Source of the DNA: Methanarcanum sp963640855
GTDB lineage: Archaea > Thermoplasmatota > Thermoplasmata > Methanomassiliicoccales > Methanomethylophilaceae
DNA length: 64,000 nucleotides
NCBI GenBank assembly: GCA_963640855.1
Contig: CAVIAJ010000002.1
Span: 1-64,000 of the forward strand
Direction of reading: 5' to 3'
Position 1 is the first letter of the stretch. Every line of letters starts with the position of its first letter. Both the position numbers and the translations under genes were made by a program. The notes below the pieces were generated by a model. It did no database searches. It was not told the origin of the DNA and saw only the letters and a list, made by a program, of their open reading frames with translations. Below, one piece after another: positions 54,085 through 62,833 of the stretch.

Positions 54085-54414
54085 ATGGATTTAACATGGG
54101 TATTCCTCATCATTGCCGGTTTTATGGAACCGTGTTGGGTATACACTATGGAAAGATCCGACAGTTTCAGAAAACCCGGATGGGCTTTACTGACGGCTGT
54201 TTTGGTTGTTACCGATCTCTATCTGTTATCCGTTGTGATGCAGACACTCGGTGCCGGAATATCATACGCAATATGGACGGGAATAGGTGCCGTATGTACC
54301 TTCCTCATGGGTATTTTCATCTACAAAGAATCGGCGACACCTCTCAGAGCGATACTGATTATGATGATTATCGCGGGAATTGTAGGACTGAACCTTACGT
54401 CGGGGGCGGCATAA
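54085..54414 (+). CDS. SMR-family efflux subunit 1
   Basis: A 109-residue four-helix protein of the small multidrug resistance family. The essential Glu is in AGFMEPCW (residue 14), and GISYAIWTGIGAV, the helix-3 signature, is present. The stop overlaps the ATG of a second SMR gene, which suggests a heterodimer like YkkCD or EbrAB. Substrates of such pairs include guanidinium and quaternary amines; not decided here. No guanidine riboswitch was recognised upstream. Confidence 0.88.
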   Translation: MDLTWVFLIIAGFMEPCWVYTMERSDSFRKPGWALLTAVLVVTDLYLLSVVMQTLGAGISYAIWTGIGAVCTFLMGIFIYKESATPLRAILIMMIIAGIVGLNLTSGAA

Positions 54415-54755
54415 TGGATCAGAGGTGGGTAACGATCATTATCGCCGGAATCATGGAAATCGTCTGGGCGGTTGCCATGGATTATTCGAAAGGATTCACA
54501 ATCTGGTACTATGACGTAATTGTCATTGTGTTCCTTGTCATAAGCACATATCTGCTGGCAAAATCGCTGAAATCCGGACTCCCCGTAGGTACTGCATACG
54601 CCGTATGGACGGGAATAGGTGCCGTAGGAACACTGATTGTTTCGACATTACTCGGTAACGAAACAATGACTGTGTTACGTGCGGTGTTCGTAGTGATGAT
54701 CATTGCAGGTATTGCGGGATTGCAGATAACTTCGTCATCAAAGGAAAATCAATGA
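54414..54755 (+). CDS. SMR-family efflux subunit 2
   Basis: A 113-residue partner of the preceding gene, starting with an ATG that overlaps its stop. Helix 1 has GIMEIVWAVAMDYSKGF with the essential Glu, and helix 3 has GTAYAVWTGIGAVGT. The C-terminal tail is SSSKENQ. The two subunits differ clearly in sequence, which favours an obligate heterodimer with fixed opposite orientations in the membrane. A possible drug exporter gene follows 103 bases later. Confidence 0.88.
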   Translation: MDQRWVTIIIAGIMEIVWAVAMDYSKGFTIWYYDVIVIVFLVISTYLLAKSLKSGLPVGTAYAVWTGIGAVGTLIVSTLLGNETMTVLRAVFVVMIIAGIAGLQITSSSKENQ

Positions 54756-54857
54756 ATTCCGCAGAGTACGTTTTAAGTAACGTCTCATAGATTTTGTATT
54801 CAGAAGAATAACGCGGATTTCATGTAATGAATTATCCCGGTAAGAGAAGATGACATC

Positions 54858-56266
54858 ATGGAGACAAGATACAAGATCATCCTTTTCGCATTGATCCTCG
54901 GCTCATTCATGACGGCGTTGGATGCGACCATCGTTGCAGTGGCGCTTCCTACGATTGCGCATGATATGGGCGAAGCGGGTCATGACACCTCCAACATCTC
55001 ATGGGTGCTGTTGGTTTACACACTGATGCTGTGCTGTTTCATCCTGCTTTGGTCCAAAATAGGTTCAAACATAGGATATAAAAAGTGTTCGTCACAGGTA
55101 TTTCGATATTCACCGTATCTTCCCTGGCGATAGGTGCATGCGGACTGATGCCCGATGTGGGACTTACTGCGGTTATCGTGCTGAGAGGAGTACAGGGATT
55201 GGGTGCGGGAATGTCGATGTCCATGTCTTTGGCAATGGTTTCGTCGTATCTTCCCGCCGAAAGCAGAGGTTCGTGTATCGGTGCCGTAACACTGTCATCG
55301 TCTGCAGGTACCGCATTCGGACCTGCAATCGGAGGTATTCTTACTTCATTACATTGGTCATACATCTTCTTCATCAACGTACCGATCGGATTGATCTGTC
55401 TCTTCCTCTGTCTGAGATACATGAGAGTGGATGAGGAAATCCCTGCGGAGAAGAAGAAATTGGATGCCGTCGGTGCGGTACTTATTCTGATTGCATTGTT
55501 CTCAATGACCTATTATCTCAACGAAGGCAGAGAACTCGGATGGATGTCCGATATCGGTATTGTGTTGCTGATTGTGATGTTCGTCGGTGCAGGTCTTACC
55601 GCATGGTGGGAACAGAGGGCATCGGATCCTCTGATTTCGATGTCTATGTTCAAAAATGAGAATATTCTGAAGTCGAATGTCATCAATCTCTTACTTTTCA
55701 TGGCCGTAAGCGGATGTTACCTTCTGTTACCGTACTACCTGCAGTACGTGAAAGGCATGGAAACGATGCAGTACGGATTTGTGCTTATTGCAAATTCGGT
55801 GGGAATGATGGTTGCAGGTCCGATTGTCGGTAAGATTACGGATAAGACAGGAAACAACAGAGTATTCGTTATTGCCGGTTCGTTACTGGCGGCGTTGGGA
55901 TTCCTGCTGATGACAAGATTCAGTGAATCCACCGAATTATGGTTTATTCTGGTGTCACTGTTCGTCATGGGCGCAGGTTTGGGTATGGCTTTGGTTGCCG
56001 TAACGAACCACTCCTTCAGTTTCATTAAGAAAGGAGAAGACGGACTGCTGTCGGGATTGACTAACACATTCAGACAGGCGGGTTCGTCTGCGGGTGTCGC
56101 AATACTTAACGCGGTGTTTATGGCATTTATTCTTACACCTATGCTGGGAATGACTGTCGGGCAGATTCTCATGCCCGGATTCAAACATGCATTCTTCATC
56201 GCCGCACTGATGGCGATGGTTGCGTTCGTTCTCGCGATGAGTCTGAGACAGAAGGAAACGGAATGA
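54858..56266 (+). pseudogene. MFS drug exporter (DHA2/EmrB type), frameshifted
   Basis: A 14-helix major facilitator of the EmrB/QacA class in two frames. The first 75 residues (METRYKIILFALILGSFMTA..., with LDATIVAVALPTI) run from 54858 to about 55079. The rest continues in the next frame (KVFVTGISIFTVSSLAIGACGL) to 56266. The shift falls in the A5 run at 55080-55084, where one more A would restore GYKKVFVTG. Everything else is intact, about 470 residues. It may be a sequencing error, a fresh mutation, or phase variation. Follows an SMR efflux pair. Confidence 0.85.
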
Positions 56267-56268
56267 GG

Positions 56269-56289
56269 GACTGGGGGTTTTCCCCTGTC
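56269..56289 (+). terminator. Hairpin terminator after the MFS gene
   Basis: GACTGGGG and CCCCTGTC (one mismatch) flank GTTTT; then a T-rich stretch (TTCATTCATTTTTTC) follows. It lies between convergent genes, so it may serve both. Confidence 0.5.
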
Positions 56290-56303
56290 TTTCATTCATT
56301 TTT

Positions 56304-57500
56304 TCACTGATTATTCTCTCCCAACATCCAATCGATAACATTCTCAACCTCTATTCCGTCATAGGTTCCGAGGTTGAATCTGTCCAATGTCAGGACTTTC
56401 TTGGGGAAGTTGTCTTTCACGGCTTTTAACGAACGGAATTCTCTTTTTTTTGTTTCTTCAGGCAGTACGGTCATTGCCACCTGATAGTATTCGATTTCGT
56501 TAATTCCTCTTATTGCGGTGAAATCCACTTCTTTGTCACGGTACGATCCCGTCCTTACGGTGTAACCTCTCCTCAGAAGTTCAAGATAAACCGCATTTTC
56601 GAGAGGTCTGCTTATGTCGTCGGTTCCTGAACCTTTCAGTGCCATAGTTCTCATTCCGAGGTCCGATGCGTAATATTTGCCGTTGGTCGAAAGTAATTTT
56701 TTCCCGACGATATCGTACCTTTCCGCATAATAAAACAGCAGTGCCGATTCCATTTCCCGTACGTATCTTTCGGCCGTTGCGGGACTCAGACCGGTGTATT
56801 TCGCTATATTGGCTATGTTCGTCGTGTTTCCTATGTTTGAATACAGAAATCTCGCAATCGGTTTGATTACGTTGGTGTTGTCTGTCTTCATTCTCGACAG
56901 CATATCCGTCATCAGAACGGTATTGAATATGCCTTCGAGATACCCCATACTGTATCTGTCGCCTCTGTCAGGATCGGTGTCGGGGAGTCCGCCGTATTTC
57001 AGGTACTGGGTAAATCTGAATTCTCTGTCTCCCGGATGAAGTTCCAGGTATTCCCTGAAAGACAGCGGAAGCATCCTGATTTCTATGTATCTTCCGGATA
57101 AATGTGTTGAAAGATCCGTGGAGAGCATTTCGGAATTGGAACCTGTGAGATATACATCATAATTTTTCACCGTTTCAAGCGAAGATACGACTAATTCCCA
57201 GTCTTTTACGTTCTGTATTTCATCGAGAAGAATGTAAACTGTGCCGTCTTTAGGAAGATCTCTGAGTTTCATACGGAGCTCGTTCGGATCAAGGCAGTCG
57301 TATCCTTCGAAAGACTCGAGATTCAGATGGAATATGTGATTATCATCCACACCTTTCTCTCTGAGGTCTTCGATGAACTGATCCATGAGAGTGGATTTGC
57401 CGCATCTCCTCATTCCGGTGATTACCTTCACTACACCTGTAGCACCTTCGGATTCGTGCAGCTGTTCGAGATATCCCGATCTTCTCACGGTTCTTTCCAT
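56304..57500 (-). CDS. AAA_14/DUF4143 ATPase, copy 1
   Basis: A 398-residue protein. The AAA domain (1-165) has Walker A TGMRRCGKST (about 29-38) and Walker B YILLDEIQNV, with GSNSEML as the sensor-like region. A winged-helix linker follows (about 225-275; NIANIAKYTGLSPATAERYVREME). The C-terminal DUF4143 part has a nuclease-like core (GSYRDKEVDFTA...YYQVAM, of PD-(D/E)XK type). The family is abundant in gut archaea and bacteria and its role is unknown. The promoter has a TATA box 26 bases before the ATG, so it is probably leaderless. A paralogue lies directly upstream. Confidence 0.85.
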   Translation of the reverse strand: MERTVRRSGYLEQLHESEGATGVVKVITGMRRCGKSTLMDQFIEDLREKGVDDNHIFHLNLESFEGYDCLDPNELRMKLRDLPKDGTVYILLDEIQNVKDWELVVSSLETVKNYDVYLTGSNSEMLSTDLSTHLSGRYIEIRMLPLSFREYLELHPGDREFRFTQYLKYGGLPDTDPDRGDRYSMGYLEGIFNTVLMTDMLSRMKTDNTNVIKPIARFLYSNIGNTTNIANIAKYTGLSPATAERYVREMESALLFYYAERYDIVGKKLLSTNGKYYASDLGMRTMALKGSGTDDISRPLENAVYLELLRRGYTVRTGSYRDKEVDFTAIRGINEIEYYQVAMTVLPEETKKREFRSLKAVKDNFPKKVLTLDRFNLGTYDGIEVENVIDWMLGENNQ

Positions 57501-57527
57501 GAGTTTTTCTTAGGTGTCGTGATTATA

Positions 57528-57582
57528 AATTCATTGCGCTGAAGATTTTTTCAGATTTTGAAAAATAATTCATTACGCTGAA
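57528..57582 (-). promoter_or_regulatory. Two direct repeats over the promoter of ATPase copy 1
   Basis: TTCAGCGCAATGAATT (57528-57543) and TTCAGCGTAATGAATT (57567-57582), read on the minus strand, differ at one base and lie 39 bp apart. The first touches the TATA-like AATTTATAAT, and the ATG is at 57500. This suggests a repressor or autoregulatory site. Confidence 0.55.
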
Positions 57583-57587
57583 TTTTT

Positions 57588-58778
57588 TCACACATTGTTT
57601 CCGAGATAATCTTTCAGTGAAACGCACTTTATGCCGTCGACATCCGAATCCAAAGGAGATTTTTCCGTAACGACAACATATTTCGGATAACCGTCATTGA
57701 TATTACGGAGATTTCCGAATTCTCTTTTTACGACATCTTCATCGGACAGACGGGTTGTTGCCTGAAGATATACTGTTTCGATACCCTTTTTACAGACGAA
57801 ATCAACTTCTTTACCGGAAAAATCTCCGATCCATACATCATACCCTCTTGCCCTCATTTCGAGAAAGAGAATGTTCTCGACGTAACCGTTGATGTCTTCG
57901 GGTCTGAATCCGCAGACTGCGTTCTTCAGTCCGATGTCCGCAAGATAGTATTTGTAAGAAGATGTGAGAATTTTCTTTCCTTTTACGTCGTATGTTTCCG
58001 CCCTGTAAATCAGGCATGCCGATTCAAGACATCCGATGTATTCGTACATAGAATCTTTCGATATTTTTCTGTCTTCGGCGAGAAGTGCGTTGTAGATTCC
58101 GTGTACGGATGTTCTGTTTCCGATGTTGTCGCAGATGTAACGGAATATTCTGCGGAGAAGATCGGGTTTCCTGACATCGTAGCGGGTGACGATGTCATGC
58201 ATCATTATCGATCCGAGAATATCGTTTACTTCGGTGAGTGCTTCAGATTCACTGTAACGGTTTCTCCATACGGACGGGAATCCGCCCGTGTGAAGGAATC
58301 TTGTGAATACGTCTGTGTTTTCATCCTGATATTCCTCGGCGAATCTGACACATTCGGAATATGTGAGTGTGAAGTTATCGAACAGATTGTATCTTCCTGT
58401 GAGAAGACTTGCGAATTCTCCGGAGAGCAATTTGGAATTGGAGCCTGTGATGTAAAGATCGCAGTCGCCTTCTGCGATTAACGATCTTACGATTTCATGC
58501 CATCCTTCGATGTCCTGTATCTCATCGATTGCGACGGTTTTGATTCCTTCGTTGACTGAATTGCGTATGTGCCCGTAAAGTGTGTCGGGATTTCTGAATA
58601 TACGGTTTTCCCAGAGTTCCATGTCGATACGCAGAATTTCACCGTCTGTGATTCTGTTTAATTCCTTCAGCATCGTAGATTTGCCGGACCTTCTCACTCC
58701 CGTTATGATTTTCACATTGCCGTTTCTTGCGAACGGTTTGATGCGGTTCAGATAGAGGGGACGGTCGACATAGTTCAT
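57588..58778 (-). CDS. AAA_14/DUF4143 ATPase, copy 2
   Basis: A 396-residue paralogue of the preceding ATPase. Walker A is TGVRRSGKST (about 25-34), Walker B VAIDEIQDI, the sensor GSNSKLL, and the C-terminal nuclease-like core WIGDFSGKEVDFVC...VYLQAT. The winged-helix part is at about 215-265. The start codon lies directly after a 19-bp palindrome that occurs three times in the leader region; the TATA-like AAATATATT is about 29 bases upstream, so the message should be leaderless. Both copies are probably controlled separately. Confidence 0.85.
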   Translation of the reverse strand: MNYVDRPLYLNRIKPFARNGNVKIITGVRRSGKSTMLKELNRITDGEILRIDMELWENRIFRNPDTLYGHIRNSVNEGIKTVAIDEIQDIEGWHEIVRSLIAEGDCDLYITGSNSKLLSGEFASLLTGRYNLFDNFTLTYSECVRFAEEYQDENTDVFTRFLHTGGFPSVWRNRYSESEALTEVNDILGSIMMHDIVTRYDVRKPDLLRRIFRYICDNIGNRTSVHGIYNALLAEDRKISKDSMYEYIGCLESACLIYRAETYDVKGKKILTSSYKYYLADIGLKNAVCGFRPEDINGYVENILFLEMRARGYDVWIGDFSGKEVDFVCKKGIETVYLQATTRLSDEDVVKREFGNLRNINDGYPKYVVVTEKSPLDSDVDGIKCVSLKDYLGNNV

Positions 58779-58779
58779 G

Positions 58780-58880
58780 TTTCGGTTATAAACGGAAAGA
58801 GAATATATTTATTGCGATTGTTTCGGTTGTAATAGGAAAGAGTTTGGATTATCGGTGAAAGTTTCGGTTATAACAGGAAA
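58780..58880 (-). promoter_or_regulatory. Three 19-bp palindromes at exact 41-bp spacing
   Basis: TTTCGGTTATAAACGGAAA (58780-58798), TTTCGGTTGTAATAGGAAA (58821-58839) and TTTCGGTTATAACAGGAAA (58862-58880) each approximate a palindrome with GTTATAAC at its centre. The first touches the start codon, the second lies just upstream of the TATA box, and the third one step further. The spacing is close to four helical turns, so bound proteins would sit on one face of the DNA. Confidence 0.75.
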
Positions 58881-59094
58881 CATCTGCACCATAACATCTC
58901 GAAAGTGTCTGTTGATTCGGAATAAATTCAGAAAGCATCCTTTGCCCGTAGGCGTTAATGGCCACCATGCAGTGACCTATCCTGCGGGTCTTATCGGGAC
59001 GATTATTCAATTTCTGATTGATATTTATAAATTCGCCGATTTCGATGAATTTTTGACAAAGTTTTCACTGTTTGACAGTGTATGTGTAATAAAA

Positions 59095-59179
59095 TGGCGC
59101 CGAGAGAGAGATTCGAACTCCCGAGGCTTGCGCCAGTGGTTTTCGAGACCACCGCCATACCGGGCTTGGCTATCTCGGC
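59095..59179 (-). tRNA. tRNA-Ser (anticodon CGA), CCA encoded
   Basis: On the minus strand: acceptor GCCGAGA with TCTCGGC, anticodon arm GTGGT-CTCGAAA-ACCAC with CGA, a long variable arm as expected for serine, T loop TTCGAAT, and CCA at 59095-59097. It closes the second accessory segment on the right. The 58881-59094 gap shows nothing else. Confidence 0.94.
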
Positions 59180-59229
59180 TCAGAACTCGCAATAATGTCC
59201 TTATATATTAACCTGTTTTATCGGAATCG

Positions 59230-59571
59230 ATGAAGTTCTGTACCCGCTGCGGCTGCAATTTAGACGACGATGCCGAGTTCTGTCCCGAATGCGGTATGTC
59301 AACCGGCCACAGACAGGTTATTTACATGGATAAGAGAGCGGAATACAGTCCGCTGTGGCTGTATCTGCCTATGCTGATCTCGGGCGCATTGATTTTCTGC
59401 CTGACATATTTCATGCACTTCTATCTCTCATTCCTGTTTTTCCCCATTTTCTTCATCGGAGGACTCGGAAGGAGAGGAAAGGTGGAAAGTGTTCTTTCCG
59501 GCATTCTTTTGGGTGCGGTGTTGGGGTATATGCTGGGTATCGCCGTGTTATTCTTCGGCAGAATGCTGTGA
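59230..59571 (+). CDS. Zinc-ribbon membrane protein
   Basis: A 113-residue protein. A zinc ribbon (FCTRCGCNLDDDAEFCPECGM, residues 3-23) is followed by two to three hydrophobic helices (about 44-110). The ribbon should be cytoplasmic. This design is common in archaea and bacteria; its role is unknown. The stop is four bases before the next gene. Confidence 0.75.
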   Translation: MKFCTRCGCNLDDDAEFCPECGMSTGHRQVIYMDKRAEYSPLWLYLPMLISGALIFCLTYFMHFYLSFLFFPIFFIGGLGRRGKVESVLSGILLGAVLGYMLGIAVLFFGRML

Positions 59572-59575
59572 TTTC

Positions 59576-60193
59576 ATGAGAGATTCATACACCACAGTGA
59601 AAGAAGTCACGGAATACAGAATTACGATCAAGGGTTCCGAGTTCATTTCATGTGCGATGAGATGTTCTTCCCCGGAAGATATCACTTCCAATTTGGAATA
59701 TATGAAACAGAAGTTTCCGAATGCGACTCATTACTGTTATGCGTCGCGTTATTCCGATATTGAAAGATTTTCGGATAACGGGGAGCCTTCCGGCACGGCC
59801 GGAAGGCCGATAATGCAGGTAATCCGGGGAAGCGGTATCGATGACATTATGGTTGTCGTGGTGAGATACTTCGGAGGTACGTTACTCGGAACAGGAGGTT
59901 TGGTGCAGGCATATACCGACTGCGCCGCAGGCGCAGTCGGTCTCGCCCGCATTGTGAAGATGATTCACTGTAACAGGATATCAATCGAATGCGGATATGA
60001 TGCATACGGAAGATTCGATACCGTATGCAAAAATATCTTCATAGGAAAACCCGAAAGGATATTCTCCGATAATGTAACAATAATCTCAGATGTTCCGGAT
60101 GATAAAGTCGATGATTTCGTCAAAGCGGTCAACGATATGACCGGAGGCAACGTTAAAATCGGCATTTCGGATAAAGACTACAGGGAGTCGTAA
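59576..60193 (+). CDS. IMPACT/YigZ family protein
   Basis: A 205-residue UPF0029/IMPACT protein. The family block is in ATHYCYASRYSDIERFSDNGEPSGTAGRPIMQVI, then VVVVRYFGGTLLGTGGLVQAY. The C-terminal part is a ferredoxin-like domain with weaker identity. Eukaryotic IMPACT regulates a translation kinase; the role of the prokaryotic protein is not settled. ATG 59576 follows the previous stop closely; a methyltransferase gene follows one base after its end. Confidence 0.88.
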   Translation: MRDSYTTVKEVTEYRITIKGSEFISCAMRCSSPEDITSNLEYMKQKFPNATHYCYASRYSDIERFSDNGEPSGTAGRPIMQVIRGSGIDDIMVVVVRYFGGTLLGTGGLVQAYTDCAAGAVGLARIVKMIHCNRISIECGYDAYGRFDTVCKNIFIGKPERIFSDNVTIISDVPDDKVDDFVKAVNDMTGGNVKIGISDKDYRES

Positions 60194-60194
60194 G

Positions 60195-60842
60195 ATGGTA
60201 ACCGAACTCGAGAATGCCATGTCAGTGAGAATCAAGGGATATGCGGAATTCAGGATGACCGTTCCGAATATAGTCAGAGAACATGTTCCGAATCCCAAGA
60301 TTTGGCTGGATACAGGGTGCGGAACCGGAGGTTCCGCATGTACATTCGTGAACAGATTCCCCAATACACAGTTTGTTCTTGCAGATCCTTCTTCGGAAAA
60401 CGTAGCAATCGCAAAACAGACCATGCACGGAGAGCAGAGATGCCTGTATGTCACAAATCCCACAGATAAACTCAATTTCGGAGACGAAACATTGGATGTT
60501 GTCACCTCAATGTTCGCACATCATTACTGCCGTAACATCGAAGAAAGAAAAACGGCAACCGAAAACTGCTACAGGATGCTGAAACGCGGGAGTATTTTCA
60601 TTGTATCCGAACATGCAGCACACCCTGACAATCAAAACGAAATGGATTCCGAATGGAAGGAATACATGATGTCCTCAGGTCTATCCGAAGAAGAAGCAGA
60701 CGAGATGATTTCCAACAGAAATTCGGTATACTTCCCGATTTCCGAATCCGCTTACACGGACTTATTAAAAGATATCGGTTTCACCGAAGTTCACGTATTC
60801 TGGTCGACCTGCTCGGATGTCGGGCTGTACGCAGTGAAATGA
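60195..60842 (+). CDS. Class I SAM-dependent methyltransferase
   Basis: A 215-residue methyltransferase. Motif I is WLDTGCGTGGSACTF (about 37-51), motif II FVLADPSSENVAIAK, motif III DVVTSMFAHHYCR and motif IV IVSEHAAHPD. The HHY replaces the usual acidic-aromatic pattern. The pattern is like small-molecule methyltransferases of the UbiE type; the acceptor is unknown. Starts one base after the IMPACT-type gene and probably shares its transcript. Confidence 0.8.
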   Translation: MVTELENAMSVRIKGYAEFRMTVPNIVREHVPNPKIWLDTGCGTGGSACTFVNRFPNTQFVLADPSSENVAIAKQTMHGEQRCLYVTNPTDKLNFGDETLDVVTSMFAHHYCRNIEERKTATENCYRMLKRGSIFIVSEHAAHPDNQNEMDSEWKEYMMSSGLSEEEADEMISNRNSVYFPISESAYTDLLKDIGFTEVHVFWSTCSDVGLYAVK

Positions 60843-60947
60843 ATCTTCGGCTCCGTAATATACAATCTTTCTTCACAGAGCAATAATCTTTATCTACCCC
60901 TCACAGGTACATAAAATGCAATACAATCCTATTGCAGGAAATCCATA

Positions 60948-62504
60948 ATGACGGCGGTCGTTAAGAGAGCAATCATAAGCGTGTCCGATAAGGATGGGAT
61001 CGTAGATTTTGCCAAGGAACTGTCAGGATTGGGTATCGAACTGATATCCACCGGCGGTACGTACAGACTTCTTAAGGAGAACGGATTGGATGTTACGGAA
61101 GTTTCCGACGTTACAGGTTTTCCTGAAATGCTGGACGGACGTGTGAAGACACTCCATCCGAAGGTACATGCGGGAATTCTTGCAAGGAGAGATTTACCTG
61201 CACACATGCAGGCAATCAAGGATAAAGGAATCAAAATTATCGATATGGTTGTCATCAACCTCTATCCTTTCAGGAAAACCGTGCTGAAAGAAGGTTCCAC
61301 TCTGGAAGAGATTGTCGAGAATATCGATATCGGCGGTCCGAGTATGATTCGTGCAGCCGCCAAGAATTACCATTCCGTAGTAACGGTAACATCTCCCACA
61401 CAGTACGCACCCATTCTCGAGCAGTTGAAAGCGAACGGTTCTCTCGACGATGAATTATTATCAAGATTAATGTCCGAAGCGTTCGTCGTTACATCGAATT
61501 ATGACGCAATGATCGCACAGCAGATGAATGAAAGATTCGGAACGATGTTCCCCGAATCCTATCCGATGCCGATGGAAAAGGTACAGGATCTCAGATACGG
61601 AGAGAATCCGAATCAGAAAGCCGCATTCTACAAAGATCCGTTCACTCCCGGAAACACTGTCGCAAAAATGGAGAAGATTCACGGAAAAGAACTTTCATAC
61701 AACAACATCCTCGATATGGACAAGGCATTGGACATCTGTATGGATTTCGAGAGGCCCACTGCGGTTGTTATGAAACACACCAATCCCTGCGGTCTTGCTT
61801 CGGGAGATGACATTTACGAAGCATTCTCCACCGCATATGCGGTAGATCCGTTATCTGCGTTCGGATGTGTTATCTGTCTCAACAGAAACTGCGACATGAA
61901 GACAGCCCACGATATTTCCGAGAAGTTTGTTGAAGTCGTTATCGCACCGGATTACGAACCCGGAGTTTTGGAATTGTTGGAGAAAAAGAAAAACATCCGT
62001 CTTCTGAGAACCAATTCGCCCATCGGTCCCGCATACAGAACAAGGGAAATGAAAGTGAAGAAGGTTCAGGGCGGATATCTTGTTCAGACTGACGAGGATG
62101 TTCCCATCGATCCCAAGAATCTTCAGGTGATTACGAAACGTGCGCCTACCGAAGAAGAAGTAAAAGCTATGTTATTCGCATGGAAACTTGCGAAACATGT
62201 CACTTCGAACTGCGTAGTATACGTGAAAGGAGAACGCGCTGTAGGTATCGGTGCGGGTCAGATGTCACGTGTCGATTCGGCAAAGATTGCATCGATGAAA
62301 GCAAACGAACCCACCGAAGGTTCCGTAATGGCATCGGATGCATTCTTCCCGTTCAGGGATGGTGTCGATGAAGCGGCGAAAGCAGGCGTTACTGCGATTA
62401 TACAGCCAGGAGGTTCCATCAGGGACCAGGAAGTCATAGATGCCGCAAACGAGCACAATATGGCCATGGTCTTCACCGGATGCCGTGTGTTCAGGCACGG
62501 ATGA
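60948..62504 (+). CDS. purH: Bifunctional AICAR formyltransferase/IMP cyclohydrolase
   Basis: A 518-residue enzyme for the last two steps of IMP synthesis. The N-terminal cyclohydrolase (1-200; RAIISVSDKDGIVDFAKELS, STGGTYRLL, DGRVKTLHPKVHAGIL) is joined to the formyltransferase (201-518; QDLRYGENPNQKAAFY, KHTNPCG, SDAFFPFRDGVD, QPGGSIRDQEVI). All catalytic blocks look intact. Most archaea use PurO and PurP; this full bacterial-type fusion suggests acquisition from bacteria, though I did not test it. A hairpin follows its stop. Confidence 0.97.
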   Translation: MTAVVKRAIISVSDKDGIVDFAKELSGLGIELISTGGTYRLLKENGLDVTEVSDVTGFPEMLDGRVKTLHPKVHAGILARRDLPAHMQAIKDKGIKIIDMVVINLYPFRKTVLKEGSTLEEIVENIDIGGPSMIRAAAKNYHSVVTVTSPTQYAPILEQLKANGSLDDELLSRLMSEAFVVTSNYDAMIAQQMNERFGTMFPESYPMPMEKVQDLRYGENPNQKAAFYKDPFTPGNTVAKMEKIHGKELSYNNILDMDKALDICMDFERPTAVVMKHTNPCGLASGDDIYEAFSTAYAVDPLSAFGCVICLNRNCDMKTAHDISEKFVEVVIAPDYEPGVLELLEKKKNIRLLRTNSPIGPAYRTREMKVKKVQGGYLVQTDEDVPIDPKNLQVITKRAPTEEEVKAMLFAWKLAKHVTSNCVVYVKGERAVGIGAGQMSRVDSAKIASMKANEPTEGSVMASDAFFPFRDGVDEAAKAGVTAIIQPGGSIRDQEVIDAANEHNMAMVFTGCRVFRHG

Positions 62505-62512
62505 AACTTAAT

Positions 62513-62533
62513 GCCGTGCCTGAAAGGCACGGC
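62513..62533. terminator. Bidirectional hairpin after purH
   Basis: GCCGTGCC (62513-62520) and GGCACGGC (62526-62533) with loop TGAAA, followed by TCATTTCTTTTC. It sits exactly between two convergent genes; the stop codon of the next gene begins at its edge. Confidence 0.65.
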
Positions 62534-62740
62534 TCATTTCTTTTCTGCGTACTGCATTAATTCATCGGGGATTATGGGTCTGCCTTCGGCTTTGGCTTTC
62601 ATATGTCCGCCGGGACCTCCCCTTGCAATCCTCGCTTTTTCAATACATTCGGGGTCGCTGCAGACGAATGCGGCGTAAACCACGTTGGTTGATTTCTTTC
62701 CGCAGAATTCGCACGGATAGTCATCGAAGTTGATTGCCAT
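62534..62740 (-). CDS. Small zinc-binding protein
   Basis: A 68-residue protein with CEFCGKKS and CSDPEC, two cysteine pairs that should hold one zinc. A basic, glycine-rich middle (RIARGGPGGHMKAKAEGRP) follows. Similar in size to the small protein at 9053-9214 but not obviously related. Function unknown; the basic part may touch RNA. Confidence 0.65.
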   Translation of the reverse strand: MAINFDDYPCEFCGKKSTNVVYAAFVCSDPECIEKARIARGGPGGHMKAKAEGRPIIPDELMQYAEKK

Positions 62741-62833
62741 GTTCTGTGAATTATCGCGGTTGCATTTAGATTTATCATATGTTTTGATTCGATGTTAACA
62801 TTGTTTATCTAGACGTTCGGTTCTTTCTCAATT

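Noticed and set aside
58855..59211. A 118-residue frame between ATPase copy 2 and the tRNA-Ser
   Set aside because: It covers the third palindrome and most of the tRNA gene in antisense; no protein features.
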